Source: an uncultured Peptococcaceae bacterium
GTDB taxonomy: Bacteria; Bacillota; Peptococcia; Peptococcales; Peptococcaceae
Length of the DNA: 64,000 nt
Assembly: GCA_910585405.1 (NCBI GenBank)
Contig: CAJUDO010000006.1
Span: forward strand, 1-64,000
Direction: 5' to 3'
The notes under the pieces were generated by a model, which saw only the letters and a program-made list of their open reading frames with translations, was not told the DNA's origin and searched no databases. Position numbers and translations under genes: made by a program. How positions within the stretch are numbered: the stretch's first letter is position 1; each line of letters begins with the position of its first letter. This document shows, piece by piece, positions 44,781 to 54,040 of the stretch.

Positions 44781-45184
44781 CCGATTCTATCCACCACAAT
44801 ATATTTTTGCCCGCCCTGCTGCCTAACAAGAAGCACTTCATCACCGACAACCAACCCATTATGAACGGTAATTTTCTTCTTGCTGATAACAATATCGTGA
44901 TTATGAGAAGCAAAGGCGGGATCGCCGCTTCCCCCTGATCGGTTTTGTGTTGCCCATCCGTATTCAGAAAGAATTGAAACGGTTGTAACATAATTTGTAA
45001 CATTCCGGCAAAGAACAAGCTGCCCTTCACCCAATGGCAATTTCTGTTCCACAAGGATTTTCAAGGGGGAAGTGCTTGTTACCTTTCCAAAACAAACTTG
45101 AACGGGTTTTGAAGCGTCAACCGCATCCAACGCCGCCCGTTTTATTGCTTTTGTCAATTCAACTGCATCAGGCAATAAATTCAC
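44777..45184 (-). CDS. DUF2577 tail protein (XkdR type)
   Basis: A 135-residue protein. It starts LLPDAVELTKAIKRAALDAVDASKPVQVCFGKVTSTSPLKILVEQ and ends with an OB-like strand region (GDEVLLVRQQGGQKYIVVDRI). Position and sequence fit DUF2577/XkdR, a baseplate hub component. Confidence 0.88.
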   Translation of the reverse strand: MNLLPDAVELTKAIKRAALDAVDASKPVQVCFGKVTSTSPLKILVEQKLPLGEGQLVLCRNVTNYVTTVSILSEYGWATQNRSGGSGDPAFASHNHDIVISKKKITVHNGLVVGDEVLLVRQQGGQKYIVVDRIG

Positions 45185-46148
45185 CCCCTCGAAGTGTTAA
45201 ATCCATGAAATGTTCATCCAGCTTGAAAGTGTGCTTTACCTTTTCAACCAACATGAAGTTTTTCAAATTCATATCGCCCAAAGCAAGGTTTATTACAACC
45301 ATGCTTCCGGCTCTTACCCGTGTATCGCCCAAAGCGTTCACGATTTTCAGGTTTCTTGTTTTGCTGTTGTATAGCTTCAACAGGGCATCCGCTTTTGCTT
45401 GCCCGTTTTCGCCCTTTTGCAGCGTGTCAAAATACTGTAACACACCCCATGCGTTCATGTGACTTGAATCCTGTGCAATGTAAACTTCCCTCTTTCCGGT
45501 TTCTTCATTGTCATAGGTCAGCTTCACTTTGTTGTAAGTGTCGTTGTCAATGCTGGAAGTGTATTCAAAATTTTCCCCGGTTTCTTCATCAATCATCAGG
45601 TATGCCCCCGGCTCACCAACATACATTGAAGAAAGGCTTTTCAATGTCAGCTTGCCGAAATCGTCATACAAAACAAACATTTCTTTACTGTTCTGTAATG
45701 TCAGGTCAAGGGCATTTTCTATCATATCAAATAGGGAAGTGTTATCTTCCACCCGTGAAGCAATCACAAACCCGGTATCTTCCAAAGTTCCGGTGTTCAA
45801 AGAAAAATCCGCTGCAATCATCTGAATAAACTGCGAAGCGGTTTTATTCTCATAAACATAAGTATCTTTGTTATTCAAATACCGTAATTGATCGTAAGCT
45901 GTCACTTCTATAATCTGATCCTTATCCCGCTTTTTCGTGAACACAAACCCAAAGAAAACGGGTTTCCCATCCACTTTCAGGCGAACCGCCGCCCCTTCCT
46001 GAAAATTGATAACGGAATCTTTTACAAGTTTGAAGGTCAGCTTGCCGGGGGTGCTTCTTCTTTCTGTACTCCATTCAATACCTTCTTCCACAACCGGAAT
46101 ATATGCCTTTGTGCCGGAAGGATCGGAAATCAAAAGTTCTACATTCAA
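45168..46148 (-). CDS. tail hub protein, XkdQ-like
   Basis: A 326-residue protein. EWSTERRSTPGKLTFKLV, PVFFGFVFTKKRDKDQIIEVTAYDQLRYLNNKDTYV and the C-terminal LVEKVKHTFKLDEHFMDLTLRGG match XkdQ/gpD-like hub proteins that form the centre of the baseplate. Confidence 0.9.
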   Translation of the reverse strand: MNVELLISDPSGTKAYIPVVEEGIEWSTERRSTPGKLTFKLVKDSVINFQEGAAVRLKVDGKPVFFGFVFTKKRDKDQIIEVTAYDQLRYLNNKDTYVYENKTASQFIQMIAADFSLNTGTLEDTGFVIASRVEDNTSLFDMIENALDLTLQNSKEMFVLYDDFGKLTLKSLSSMYVGEPGAYLMIDEETGENFEYTSSIDNDTYNKVKLTYDNEETGKREVYIAQDSSHMNAWGVLQYFDTLQKGENGQAKADALLKLYNSKTRNLKIVNALGDTRVRAGSMVVINLALGDMNLKNFMLVEKVKHTFKLDEHFMDLTLRGGEFIA

Positions 46149-46160
46149 AGCCGCACCCCC

Positions 46161-46883
46161 TTAATCAAATGTTCCATCATCTACCCACCCATACACATTT
46201 GAACCGGAATCAATGTGTATCAAATGCCACGGGTGGGCTTTTCCTGAACCGTTTGCAATCGTGATTTTTGCCTTTCCCGCCCTTGCGGAATAACCCTTTG
46301 CCCCCGGATAGGAACTATAAAAGTGTGTGCCGCCGTGAAAATTCACTATATCGCCCACACCATAGCTTTTCTTTGCCGGGGGATCAGCCGCCCTTTGCTT
46401 TTCAACCTTTGCTTTCGGTTTGGAAGCGGCGATTTTGATATTTACGGTTTTTGTGCCATAGTCCCGGTATTGCTTCAACTTGATTTTTACCATCAAATCA
46501 AAGCCATCTTTCGCCTGTTCGGTAATTTTGTAATCTTCCAATGATACCTTCATATTGGTTGAAAACAGAACCTTTCCATTTGGCATTGTCCGGGAAACGA
46601 TAAATTGAAAGGGCTTCTTATCCGCTTTCAAACTTTCAAAGTAATCAAGAAAATAAGAAGCCCCCTTGAACCCTGATTTATAGGTTGCAAACGGGTATTT
46701 TACTTGTGGTATTCTGCACTCAAATTCAACATCCGTTAGTTCAGGGGTTTTCAAAATGTTTATTTCCCCTTCATTTATCAGGGTTAGCGTGTCATTTGCG
46801 TTATTGATTTTCACTTGCAGCTTTTCAGGGGCGATTGGTAACAAGCATTTTTTCAGGTAGAAATCATATCCGCTTTTACTCAT
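46161..46883 (-). CDS. tail protein, XkdP-like with SH3-type C-terminus
   Basis: A 240-residue protein. The N-terminal 150 residues (YDFYLKKCLLPIAPEKLQVKINNANDTLTLINEGEINILKTPELTDVEF) are XkdP-like. Where LysM is common in such proteins, this one carries an SH3-like domain (GVGDIVNFHGGTHFYSSYPGAKG... HLIHIDSGSNVYGWVDDGTF), which may bind peptidoglycan. Confidence 0.85.
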   Translation of the reverse strand: MSKSGYDFYLKKCLLPIAPEKLQVKINNANDTLTLINEGEINILKTPELTDVEFECRIPQVKYPFATYKSGFKGASYFLDYFESLKADKKPFQFIVSRTMPNGKVLFSTNMKVSLEDYKITEQAKDGFDLMVKIKLKQYRDYGTKTVNIKIAASKPKAKVEKQRAADPPAKKSYGVGDIVNFHGGTHFYSSYPGAKGYSARAGKAKITIANGSGKAHPWHLIHIDSGSNVYGWVDDGTFD

Positions 46884-49600
46884 TATTCATGCACCCCTTC
46901 CGCTATAATGTCAACCGCTTCATTTACTGCACCCGTCAGCCCGTCAACTACTCCATCCAAATCCATTTTACCGGAAACGGTATTGTGGTTCGTCTGTTCA
47001 ATAGTGATTTCAGCGGTTGTAAATCTGTTTATTGCTTCCTGTTCGGCAATGTCACGAAGATATTTCAAATCTTCTTCTGTAATATCCATTGAATCCTTGA
47101 TTGCCCCGGTGTTGCCCGCTATATCGCCAACATCCCCGGCAAGCCCCGCCCCGTAATTGCTCAAATCGGCGTAGTCACCCGCACCCGGTACATTGGTATC
47201 AAACAGGCTGGAAGGATCGAAATTCGCAATGCTTTCATCAATCCCTTCACCAAAGGAATACCCGGCATCCCAAGCCGCCCCGTATTCAAACCGCCCAAGT
47301 TTCATATCGTCAGCGTTCATTTTTGCCATTACCTCATCACCCTTGCCGAAGGTTTCATCAACCCAACCGCCAAGAGAATCACGCCAACCCTGAACACTTC
47401 CCGCAAGGTTTGAACCGAAGATTGCATCAATAGCCGAAGCCAACGCTTGAAGAATACCAAGCACGGTATCAGCCAAATCAAAGAACAACCGACAAACCGC
47501 ACCGATAGGATCGGTGAACACATTGCCGATAAAGTTTGCCACGGTTGCCACAAGGTTATAGATAAGCACGAACACATCCACAACCAAATTCCAAAGGGCA
47601 ACAAAGATATTGCCGATAAAGGCAAGGGCAACCATGAACGCCCCGCAAATTATACCCGTTGCGGAAACGGAAGTTCCGGCGAATTTATTCACCGCCGCCA
47701 CCGCCGCATAGAATAGGGCTATCAGGGCGATTATAAGAATAATGATCCACACGATAGGGCAAGCGTACATTGCAGCGTTCAGCCCGTATTGTGCGGTTGT
47801 TTCAGCCCATGTTGCACCCGTTACAAGCATTGTTGCCGCTGCCATTATGCCCTTTGCTACCGCAACAATCCCATGAACCGCCGCCATAGCCATTTCAGCA
47901 CCTTTTGTCAACAGCAACCAGCCGTAGTAAACAGCCAAAGCCCCGGCTACACCGTAAATGATAGGGGATAGCCACGACCAATTTTCACCAACGATTTCAG
48001 CAACGCCCACAAGCAAATCAAAGATTTCAAGGGCAATGCCCGCCACCATTGATAGGGCTTCAATCGCATTGTTCACAAAGCCCTGAAACGCTTCACTATT
48101 GGCAATTTCATTCATTCTTTGAAGAACGGGCTGAAATGCCATCAAAGCGGTATTCTGAAAAGAAGTCCAAATTTGCGAAAAGGTTTTCGGCATTTGTTCA
48201 AATTTTGCATTGGTATCATCAGCCGCTGCAAACATAGCCGCCTTTACAATGTCAGCGGTAATCAGTCCTTCCGCTGCCATATCCTTTAATTGCCCCTTTG
48301 GAACTTCCATATAATCAGCAATCGCCTGAATGATATTCGGGGCTTGCTCCAAAATGCTGTTGTATTCCTCACCACGAAGAACGCCTGAACCCATTGCTTG
48401 TGTAAGCTGCAACATAGCGGCATCAATGCCCGCCGCTTCCGTTCCGGCAATGGTAAACTGTTTATTCACCTGTTCCATGAAGGCAATGATTTCTTCCGAA
48501 CTGCTGAACGCATCACCCGCCATAAGTCCAAGTTTGGAAACGGCATCAGCGGTTGCCTGATAGCTGCCCCTTGCCCGTTCCGCTGAAAGATAAATCATGT
48601 TCTGCAAATCTTGTGTGGTTTGCAATCCGTCATTCATCAAATTCAAGCGGGCGGTTGTAGAAGTAAGCTGATCCGATAAGTTCAACGCCGCTGAAAGGGT
48701 TTGAATTGTAGCGTATGCTGTAACCGCACCCTTGATTGTCTGCATTAGTTCATTGGCTTCATTCGTGCCTTCTTCAATTTCACGGTTGAACCGCCCTTGT
48801 TCGTCAACATTATCACGGATATATCTTTCAGTATTGCCTATTGTCTGCGACAACCGCAAATAGGCTTCATTCGCTGCCTGAACATCCATGTTGTCAACAG
48901 CACGGTTCAAATTCTGTTGTTCCTGAACCGCCTGATCTAATTGCCCCCGCAACTGTTCCAATTCCGCATTTGCGGTATCTGTACCCATATTCAGGGGGTT
49001 ACTTTCTATTGTCTGAATACGCTGCTGAATTGCTTGCAAGCGGCTTTGCATATTGGATAAATCCGTAAAACCACCGGGCGGTAAGAAATCCATATCTGCC
49101 GCTGTCTGCACAATTCGTTCCTGCGTTTGGTTCAAAGTGTTCAACATATTGTTTGCACTTTGAACTTCCTGTTCAAACCGTTCCACCCCGGAATTTGTAA
49201 AAACTTCCAAGCTGTCAGATTGCCAATGAACCGGAACTTCCACGGGTTCGGGCTGTTCCGGTTCAATCGGCATATCAACAGGGGGCGGTTGCTCCACCAA
49301 AGGATCAGGCACATCCGGCTGCACGGGAAGTACAACCGGGGCTGAACTTTGCGGGGCGGTAGGTGTTTGTGTTTCGGGGGTTTCAATCCCTTGCATAGCC
49401 GCATCCAACTGTTGAACTGCAATAGTAGCCTGATTGATTGAATCCCGTGCTGCTTCAATAGAAGCTGTGTCAACGGGGCTGTTCATTGTTTGGTGCAAAT
49501 CTTCCATAGCGGAAAGCCCCAAATTTACGGAATTGATAACCTGATACAAAACGCTTGTGAAGTTATCTTGTAATTCAATCGCCGTTCTGATTGTAGCCAT
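46883..49600 (-). CDS. tail tape measure protein
   Basis: The start at ATG 49600 (AGGTAGG upstream) gives 905 residues. A coiled, Gln-rich and Pro-rich N-terminal part (1-270), the tape-measure core (LTSTTARLNLMNDGLQTTQDLQNMIYLSAERARGSYQATADAVSKLG, about 315-450), then hydrophobic helices (about 545-720) fit this class. Its length sets tail length and it plugs the tail tube. The start is six bases past the stop of the frameshifted chaperone frame. Confidence 0.93.
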   Translation of the reverse strand: MATIRTAIELQDNFTSVLYQVINSVNLGLSAMEDLHQTMNSPVDTASIEAARDSINQATIAVQQLDAAMQGIETPETQTPTAPQSSAPVVLPVQPDVPDPLVEQPPPVDMPIEPEQPEPVEVPVHWQSDSLEVFTNSGVERFEQEVQSANNMLNTLNQTQERIVQTAADMDFLPPGGFTDLSNMQSRLQAIQQRIQTIESNPLNMGTDTANAELEQLRGQLDQAVQEQQNLNRAVDNMDVQAANEAYLRLSQTIGNTERYIRDNVDEQGRFNREIEEGTNEANELMQTIKGAVTAYATIQTLSAALNLSDQLTSTTARLNLMNDGLQTTQDLQNMIYLSAERARGSYQATADAVSKLGLMAGDAFSSSEEIIAFMEQVNKQFTIAGTEAAGIDAAMLQLTQAMGSGVLRGEEYNSILEQAPNIIQAIADYMEVPKGQLKDMAAEGLITADIVKAAMFAAADDTNAKFEQMPKTFSQIWTSFQNTALMAFQPVLQRMNEIANSEAFQGFVNNAIEALSMVAGIALEIFDLLVGVAEIVGENWSWLSPIIYGVAGALAVYYGWLLLTKGAEMAMAAVHGIVAVAKGIMAAATMLVTGATWAETTAQYGLNAAMYACPIVWIIILIIALIALFYAAVAAVNKFAGTSVSATGIICGAFMVALAFIGNIFVALWNLVVDVFVLIYNLVATVANFIGNVFTDPIGAVCRLFFDLADTVLGILQALASAIDAIFGSNLAGSVQGWRDSLGGWVDETFGKGDEVMAKMNADDMKLGRFEYGAAWDAGYSFGEGIDESIANFDPSSLFDTNVPGAGDYADLSNYGAGLAGDVGDIAGNTGAIKDSMDITEEDLKYLRDIAEQEAINRFTTAEITIEQTNHNTVSGKMDLDGVVDGLTGAVNEAVDIIAEGVHE

Positions 49601-49605
49601 GCGGA

Positions 49606-50228
49606 TCACCTACCTTTCTTTTTGGATTTACTTTCAATCTTCTTTTTCTCTTTTTTGTCAGCTTCCATTTTCACCTTGATTGCCGCCACGGTAAAAGCCT
49701 TTTCTTCTTCATCCATAGCAAGGAAAACGGAAGGCAAAATGTGAAGTTTCAGAAGGGCATAGTAAGCAAAGTTCGCTTCCCAATCCCCTTCTTCAATTAG
49801 TTTTTTGCTTCATTCACCTTATCTTCAAAGGAAACATTGAAGCCCTGAAATTTCTGAACGAAAGCCGCCAAATCGTTATATTCGCCGGGATCGTCAACCA
49901 TTGCCATCAGCAAATCTTCCGGGGTTTTCACGCCGTAGGAATCCTGCAATTCGGAATCGAACAAATCAGGCACAACCACGGAAGCCGCAATCATACGCTG
50001 AATGTAAAGGCTGGATTTCAGTTTCGGGCGGTACATATTCGGCTTTCCCGTTACCGGAATATCAATGGTGCAATTCTCCCTGATTTCCTCGTTCTCTTTG
50101 GAAGAAATGTGTTTGAACTCCCATTCAAGGGGGTTGCCCTTCTCGTCACAAAGGGATTTTGTTGCCGGGTAGAACCCGTTTTCCTTCACGGCTTTGTTAG
50201 CCTTCATAAATTTTGCGAATTTAGACAT
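49606..50228 (-). CDS. frameshifted long form of the tail assembly chaperone
   Basis: Programmed -1 frameshifting at 49800-49806 joins the 149-frame chaperone to a downstream frame that lacks its own start (CTA ATT GAA ..., 64 residues: LIEEGDWEANFAYYALLKLH... to a Lys-rich tail ending at 49606). The long form would have 207 residues, matching the gpG/gpGT strategy of many tailed phages. Confidence 0.8.
49797..50228 (-). CDS. tail assembly chaperone, XkdN-like (short form)
   Basis: The start at ATG 50228 (AAGGAAG upstream) gives 143 residues. KFMKANKAVKENGFYPATKSLCDEKGNPLEWEFKHISSKENEEIRE matches XkdN-like proteins. It guides tape measure and tube assembly. It ends GCA AAA AAC TAA, with the slippery heptamer right before the stop. 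Confidence 0.9.
   Translation of the reverse strand: MSKFAKFMKANKAVKENGFYPATKSLCDEKGNPLEWEFKHISSKENEEIRENCTIDIPVTGKPNMYRPKLKSSLYIQRMIAASVVVPDLFDSELQDSYGVKTPEDLLMAMVDDPGEYNDLAAFVQKFQGFNVSFEDKVNEAKN
49800..49806 (-). promoter_or_regulatory. -1 ribosomal frameshift site A AAA AAC
   Basis: The canonical X XXY YYZ heptamer in the correct phase, with the stop codon TAA immediately after and a long open -1 frame beyond it. Confidence 0.85.
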
Positions 50229-50264
50229 TTTACATCTTCCTTTCATTATTTATCACGGAATAGG

Positions 50265-50308
50265 CAAAACCCCTTATATGGGCTTATATAAGCCGCACAC
50301 AAGGGGTT
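50265..50308 (-). terminator. nested hairpin terminator, copy 2
   Basis: Outer AAAACCCCTT/AAGGGGTTT and inner GGCTTATATAAGCC pairing between tail-tube and chaperone genes, T4 on the minus strand; similar to 38260-38306. Confidence 0.65.
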
Positions 50309-50327
50309 TCAGCCCTTCCATTGGTTG

Positions 50328-50810
50328 TTAGTTCGTAAGAAATCCTTCAAGGTCTTTGAAGGCTTCCGGCATCTTGAAATCTTCAAAGGTGAAATCCATA
50401 TCTTCATCAAGATATTCACCATCTGCATCAAACTTTGCCAACACACCGCCGTCAATGTTACAATCCATCAGGATCATTGTTTGTCTGCCAGCCCCGGAAG
50501 TGGGATCTTCATTTGAAATCTGAATTTCAAAATAAATATCTTCCCCGGTTTCCTTGTACTGCAACATCATCTGCCGGAAAATAGAAGTGTTGTAGTGGAA
50601 GGTTGCCGAACCCGTACCTTTCCAGCCGGAAGCCTTGTTTCCCTTGCCCGTCTTGCCAAGAATGGGAACTTCCGTTTTGTTCTTCTCAAACTTTGCTTCA
50701 AGGTTGATAGCCTGCATGAAATTGTAACGGCGTGTTCCGATAGTCACGAAACATTCAGCCAAAGCCGCAAATACCGTGTCTTTGGCTTTCATAACCACAT
50801 TACCGTTCAT
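50328..50810 (-). CDS. tail tube protein (XkdM type)
   Basis: A 160-residue protein. AKDTVFAALAECFVTIGTRRYNFMQAINLEAKFEKNKTEVPILGKTGKGNKASGWKGTGSATFHYNTSIFRQM is typical of XkdM/phage-tail-tube proteins. It forms the inner tube within the sheath. The true start may be the internal ATG at residue 7 (MKAKDTVF). Confidence 0.9.
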   Translation of the reverse strand: MNGNVVMKAKDTVFAALAECFVTIGTRRYNFMQAINLEAKFEKNKTEVPILGKTGKGNKASGWKGTGSATFHYNTSIFRQMMLQYKETGEDIYFEIQISNEDPTSGAGRQTMILMDCNIDGGVLAKFDADGEYLDEDMDFTFEDFKMPEAFKDLEGFLTN

Positions 50811-50827
50811 TCTGTTTCACCCCTTCC

Positions 50828-52135
50828 TTATGCCACCGTAACGGTCATATATAACTTGCTCATAGCGTTTACAACCGTTACAAGGTCATTTACCACCACG
50901 GATTTCTTTGTGTTGCCCTGTGTAACCGTCACATCAGAATCCGAAAAGTTTTCAATCGCCCGGATTTCCTGCAACTGTTCATGGTGCTTCACAATATCCG
51001 ACCAAAGGGAAATTCTTCCCGCTGCATCGTTGGGAACAACGCCCAAATACTTTGTATTGAATAAAACCGCAATATCATTTGCGATCTGATCCATCACACG
51101 CACGGTCTGATTATCCTTGAAAATATCGCCCTGTGTATCGGAAGTAGTAACCATTGTGTTAATATCTTCCAACACACGAACATCAGAACCGACCTTATGA
51201 AGCGTAAATTCCCCGGCTTTAATAGCCTTCTTCAACTCGTTCTGCGTGTAGTTTGCATCAACGGTAAATTCACCGTTGTAAATCCTGTTCTGATTGCTCT
51301 TGTTTACTTCACAACCAGCGGAAGCGCCCGTTACCCAATAAACAAGGCTTGCTTCACTCCAACCTTCATCAAGCACACGGTTTTTCACGCTGATTGTGCC
51401 GTAATAGTCAGCCGCCTTGTTATAAAGCACAAGCTGGAATTTGATACCCATTTCATCACGCAAACGCTTGACGAAAGAAGCGAAAAGCCCCTTTGTGGTA
51501 TCGTCTGTTACCACAACGCCCATTGTGTTATAAGTGTAGGCTTCAATCTTATCAAGGTAGGTTTGATAAGCTGTCCCGTCAACCGTGCCATTCTCACCAC
51601 CGGAAAGAGGCGTTGCAGCCGTTACCGCCAGCGTTGCGGAAGCCTTAAACTTTACAAAATCATTTGCGGTCAGGTCAGCCGCCTTTGCAACCGTCTGTTC
51701 GTCAACAACCACCGTATCAAGCACGGTTTTCACATCAAACAGGGTATCATCATCAGCATTTACCTGAATCGTGATTTTCAGGTCATTGCCACGAACCCCG
51801 CCATAGAGGGCTTCCGCAAAGGTATTTGCCGCCTTTGTTCCCCCGGAAGTCAGTTTGTACGCATAAAGGGTTTGCGTGTTCAGGAACAAATCACGAAGCC
51901 CTTTCAGCTTGTCATGCGTGTAATCGTAACCGAAAATTTTCAGGCTGTTCTTCTGAAAATCGCCGTTGGTTACTTCAAACACATCACCGTCAATGCCCCA
52001 ATCCAATTCAAGGGGCATTGTTGCAATACCCCTTTCAGAAAGGGCGGCATTTGCGGAAGCTGCCGAAATGAAATTGATATATGCACCCGGCAATTCTTTG
52101 TTCTGTGTAACGAAAGTTCCACCGCCTAAAGCCAT
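50828..52135 (-). CDS. contractile tail sheath protein (XkdK type)
   Basis: A 435-residue protein. GGTFVTQNKELPGAYINFISAASANAALSERGIATMPLELDWG at the N-terminus, a variable middle, and RVLEDINTMVTTSDTQGDIFKDNQTVRVMDQIANDIAVLFNTKYLG in the C-terminal half are sheath signatures. It identifies the prophage as a myovirus type. Confidence 0.95.
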   Translation of the reverse strand: MALGGGTFVTQNKELPGAYINFISAASANAALSERGIATMPLELDWGIDGDVFEVTNGDFQKNSLKIFGYDYTHDKLKGLRDLFLNTQTLYAYKLTSGGTKAANTFAEALYGGVRGNDLKITIQVNADDDTLFDVKTVLDTVVVDEQTVAKAADLTANDFVKFKASATLAVTAATPLSGGENGTVDGTAYQTYLDKIEAYTYNTMGVVVTDDTTKGLFASFVKRLRDEMGIKFQLVLYNKAADYYGTISVKNRVLDEGWSEASLVYWVTGASAGCEVNKSNQNRIYNGEFTVDANYTQNELKKAIKAGEFTLHKVGSDVRVLEDINTMVTTSDTQGDIFKDNQTVRVMDQIANDIAVLFNTKYLGVVPNDAAGRISLWSDIVKHHEQLQEIRAIENFSDSDVTVTQGNTKKSVVVNDLVTVVNAMSKLYMTVTVA

Positions 52136-52136
52136 G

Positions 52137-52337
52137 TTATTTCACCTGTCCTTTCATATATTTTTCAATCATCTGTTCAACGGTTTCAACCGTGTATTGC
52201 TTATCAGGGGAAAGAAGGGTGTTCACAATATCCTTCCTGCCCTGAAATCGTTCAGCCGCAAGCAACTGTTCTTTTGAAAATGAACTTTCAACTTTGCCCT
52301 GTTCGCTTGCGGCGGGTTTGCTTTTCTTTACCGCCAT
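52137..52337 (-). CDS. small phage protein before the sheath gene
   Basis: A 66-residue, Lys-rich protein ending two bases before the sheath start. Proteins of this size are usual in this place in PBSX-like clusters; the role is unknown. Confidence 0.6.
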   Translation of the reverse strand: MAVKKSKPAASEQGKVESSFSKEQLLAAERFQGRKDIVNTLLSPDKQYTVETVEQMIEKYMKGQVK

Positions 52338-52347
52338 TCACATCACC

Positions 52348-52782
52348 TTATCCTTTCACGGTAACATTTTCAGAAATTTCTTCCATAGCATCAGAAGCCG
52401 CTGCCTTGTAAACAAACAAATCATAGTTCACAAAGAAGTTCAGCACCCCATCCACTACTTCATATTTCATTTTTGTGCCACGCACCAAATCCCCGGTAAC
52501 GGTTATATATTCAAGGCAAGAAAAAAGCCTTTCGGCAACCGCATTACATTCTTCCTTTGCCCGGTCTTTATCAGCCGGGAAGTATTGTATGCAGAATTGG
52601 TTTTCCCTGAAATACCGTTTTCCAAGAAACACCCGGTTTGTGGGATTTATGCAGAACAGAAAAAAACAAGGTTCGTTCAAACCCTGTTCAACCGATTCTG
52701 TGTAAGTGGTGTAATCATCACCAAATTCAGCATTTAAGGAAATGCTGATTGATTCAATTATGGAATTTATCATTGCAAGCAC
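52348..52782 (-). CDS. phage tail-terminator-like protein (DUF6838 type)
   Basis: A 144-residue protein. EPCFFLFCINPTNRVFLGKRYFRENQFCIQYFPADKDRAKEECNAVAERLF fits the DUF6838 family found between the gp10-like and sheath genes; probably at the head-tail junction. Confidence 0.75.
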   Translation of the reverse strand: MLAMINSIIESISISLNAEFGDDYTTYTESVEQGLNEPCFFLFCINPTNRVFLGKRYFRENQFCIQYFPADKDRAKEECNAVAERLFSCLEYITVTGDLVRGTKMKYEVVDGVLNFFVNYDLFVYKAAASDAMEEISENVTVKG

Positions 52783-53270
52783 TCCCCTAAAAACTTTTTG
52801 ATTTTGCTTTCAAGTACTTTCGGGGCTATATTCTGTATTTCCTGTTCCGAAATCGTAAGCATGAACCGCCCTTGAACCCACCCCTTATGATTGGCTGTCC
52901 GGTGTCCGTACTCCACATAGGAAGCATATTCAACCGGGTTCACTATCTCAATAACAAGGGTGTTTCCGTAATGGTGGATCGTAAGGGAATCAGCGTATGC
53001 TTTCGCACTTGCCTTTTTCCCGCTTTCCGCTTCTTCATGGGTTTTGGAAGTCCAGCCCCGGCGAAGTGTACCGCCTTTTTTACCTGAACTTGCGGGGTAT
53101 TGCCCCACGGGTGTACGCTTGATAACTTTTGCCAATAGGCGGGCGGCAAGTTCCTTTGCACAAGCATCAATGAAGGCTTCAACATTGCCTTGCTGAATTT
53201 TGTTCAACTGCTTTTGAAGTTTCTTCATTCCTGCAACCGAAAACCCGCCCATATTTGCCATTACGCCCAC
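52770..53270 (-). CDS. HK97 gp10-like head-tail protein
   Basis: A 166-residue protein. KKLQKQLNKIQQGNVEAFIDACAKELAARLLAKVIKRTPVG and NPVEYASYVEYGHRTANHKGWVQGRFMLT (Y..VE.GH) are hallmarks of the gp10/tail-completion family. It overlaps its neighbours by about ten bases. Confidence 0.88.
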   Translation of the reverse strand: MGVMANMGGFSVAGMKKLQKQLNKIQQGNVEAFIDACAKELAARLLAKVIKRTPVGQYPASSGKKGGTLRRGWTSKTHEEAESGKKASAKAYADSLTIHHYGNTLVIEIVNPVEYASYVEYGHRTANHKGWVQGRFMLTISEQEIQNIAPKVLESKIKKFLGECLQ

Positions 53271-53662
53271 CCCTCGAACAGTTCAAGCATGATTTCCGCA
53301 TGGGATAGGTAAACGGCGGGAACACCACTTGCGGAATATTCGGTTGTTACGCCGTTTTGTTCCACAACGATTTTTGAACCGGGCTTTACCTTGATTTCCG
53401 GTGCTATGAATAGCTTTGTGCCTTGTGTCTGCTTTGCCGCCGTGTCAGTTTGAACAACGGCGTTCAATTTTTCAAAGGATAGCTTGCAAGGCTGATTTTC
53501 GACAACGGGAACTTCTTCATTCTTCCGGGTGATTTTGGTTTTTTCATCCCGCACATCCCGGCGTTCAATAATGGTGCAAACACCTGAATAGGTGCTTTCA
53601 ATCGCTTTCCTTGCCGCTTTTTGTGCGGCGGTCAGCTTCACCACCTGATTTTCCGGTAACAC
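53261..53662 (-). CDS. head closure-like protein
   Basis: A 133-residue, beta-rich protein (GVCTIIERRDVRDEKTKITRKNEEVPVVENQPCKLSFEKL...GTKLFIAPEIKVKPGSKIVVEQNG). Position after the connector gene and the fold pattern fit a head-tail stopper/closure protein. Confidence 0.72.
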   Translation of the reverse strand: MLPENQVVKLTAAQKAARKAIESTYSGVCTIIERRDVRDEKTKITRKNEEVPVVENQPCKLSFEKLNAVVQTDTAAKQTQGTKLFIAPEIKVKPGSKIVVEQNGVTTEYSASGVPAVYLSHAEIMLELFEGWA

Positions 53663-54027
53663 GAAAATTCATCCCCTCCGTAAGTCAGAAGATAGTTCAA
53701 GAAAGCGTTCAACCTCTGTTCAGCGGTCAAACTTCCTTTCCCGGTTGCAAATACGGTGTTGGTGTCGCCCGTCTGTATCTGCTTTACCGCCATATCTAAA
53801 TCAAGCCCTGCAATGCTATCCGGCGAAAAGGTTTTCTTTGCCGTTAAGAATTCGCCTACTGCCATATCAACAGCGATATTCACCAAGCCATCAGGTATAG
53901 AAGGCGTGTTGCAATCGTTCTTTATGGTGTTTTCCACCTTCTGAATTGAAAAGGTAAGGGCAAATTCATCCTCTTCCTGCAACTCATACCCAAACGATTT
54001 CAACCGTTCTTTTACCATTTCCAGCAT
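53638..54027 (-). CDS. head-tail connector (gp6-like)
   Basis: A 129-residue helical protein (MVKERLKSFGYELQEEDEFALTFSIQKVENTIKNDCN...VNIAVDMAVGEFLTAKK), typical of small adaptor proteins that attach to the portal. Confidence 0.78.
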   Translation of the reverse strand: MLEMVKERLKSFGYELQEEDEFALTFSIQKVENTIKNDCNTPSIPDGLVNIAVDMAVGEFLTAKKTFSPDSIAGLDLDMAVKQIQTGDTNTVFATGKGSLTAEQRLNAFLNYLLTYGGDEFSCYRKIRW

Positions 54028-54040
54028 TGGATCACCGCCT

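Noticed and set aside
51197..52129. Plus-strand 310-codon open frame
   Set aside because: Antisense shadow of the tail sheath gene.
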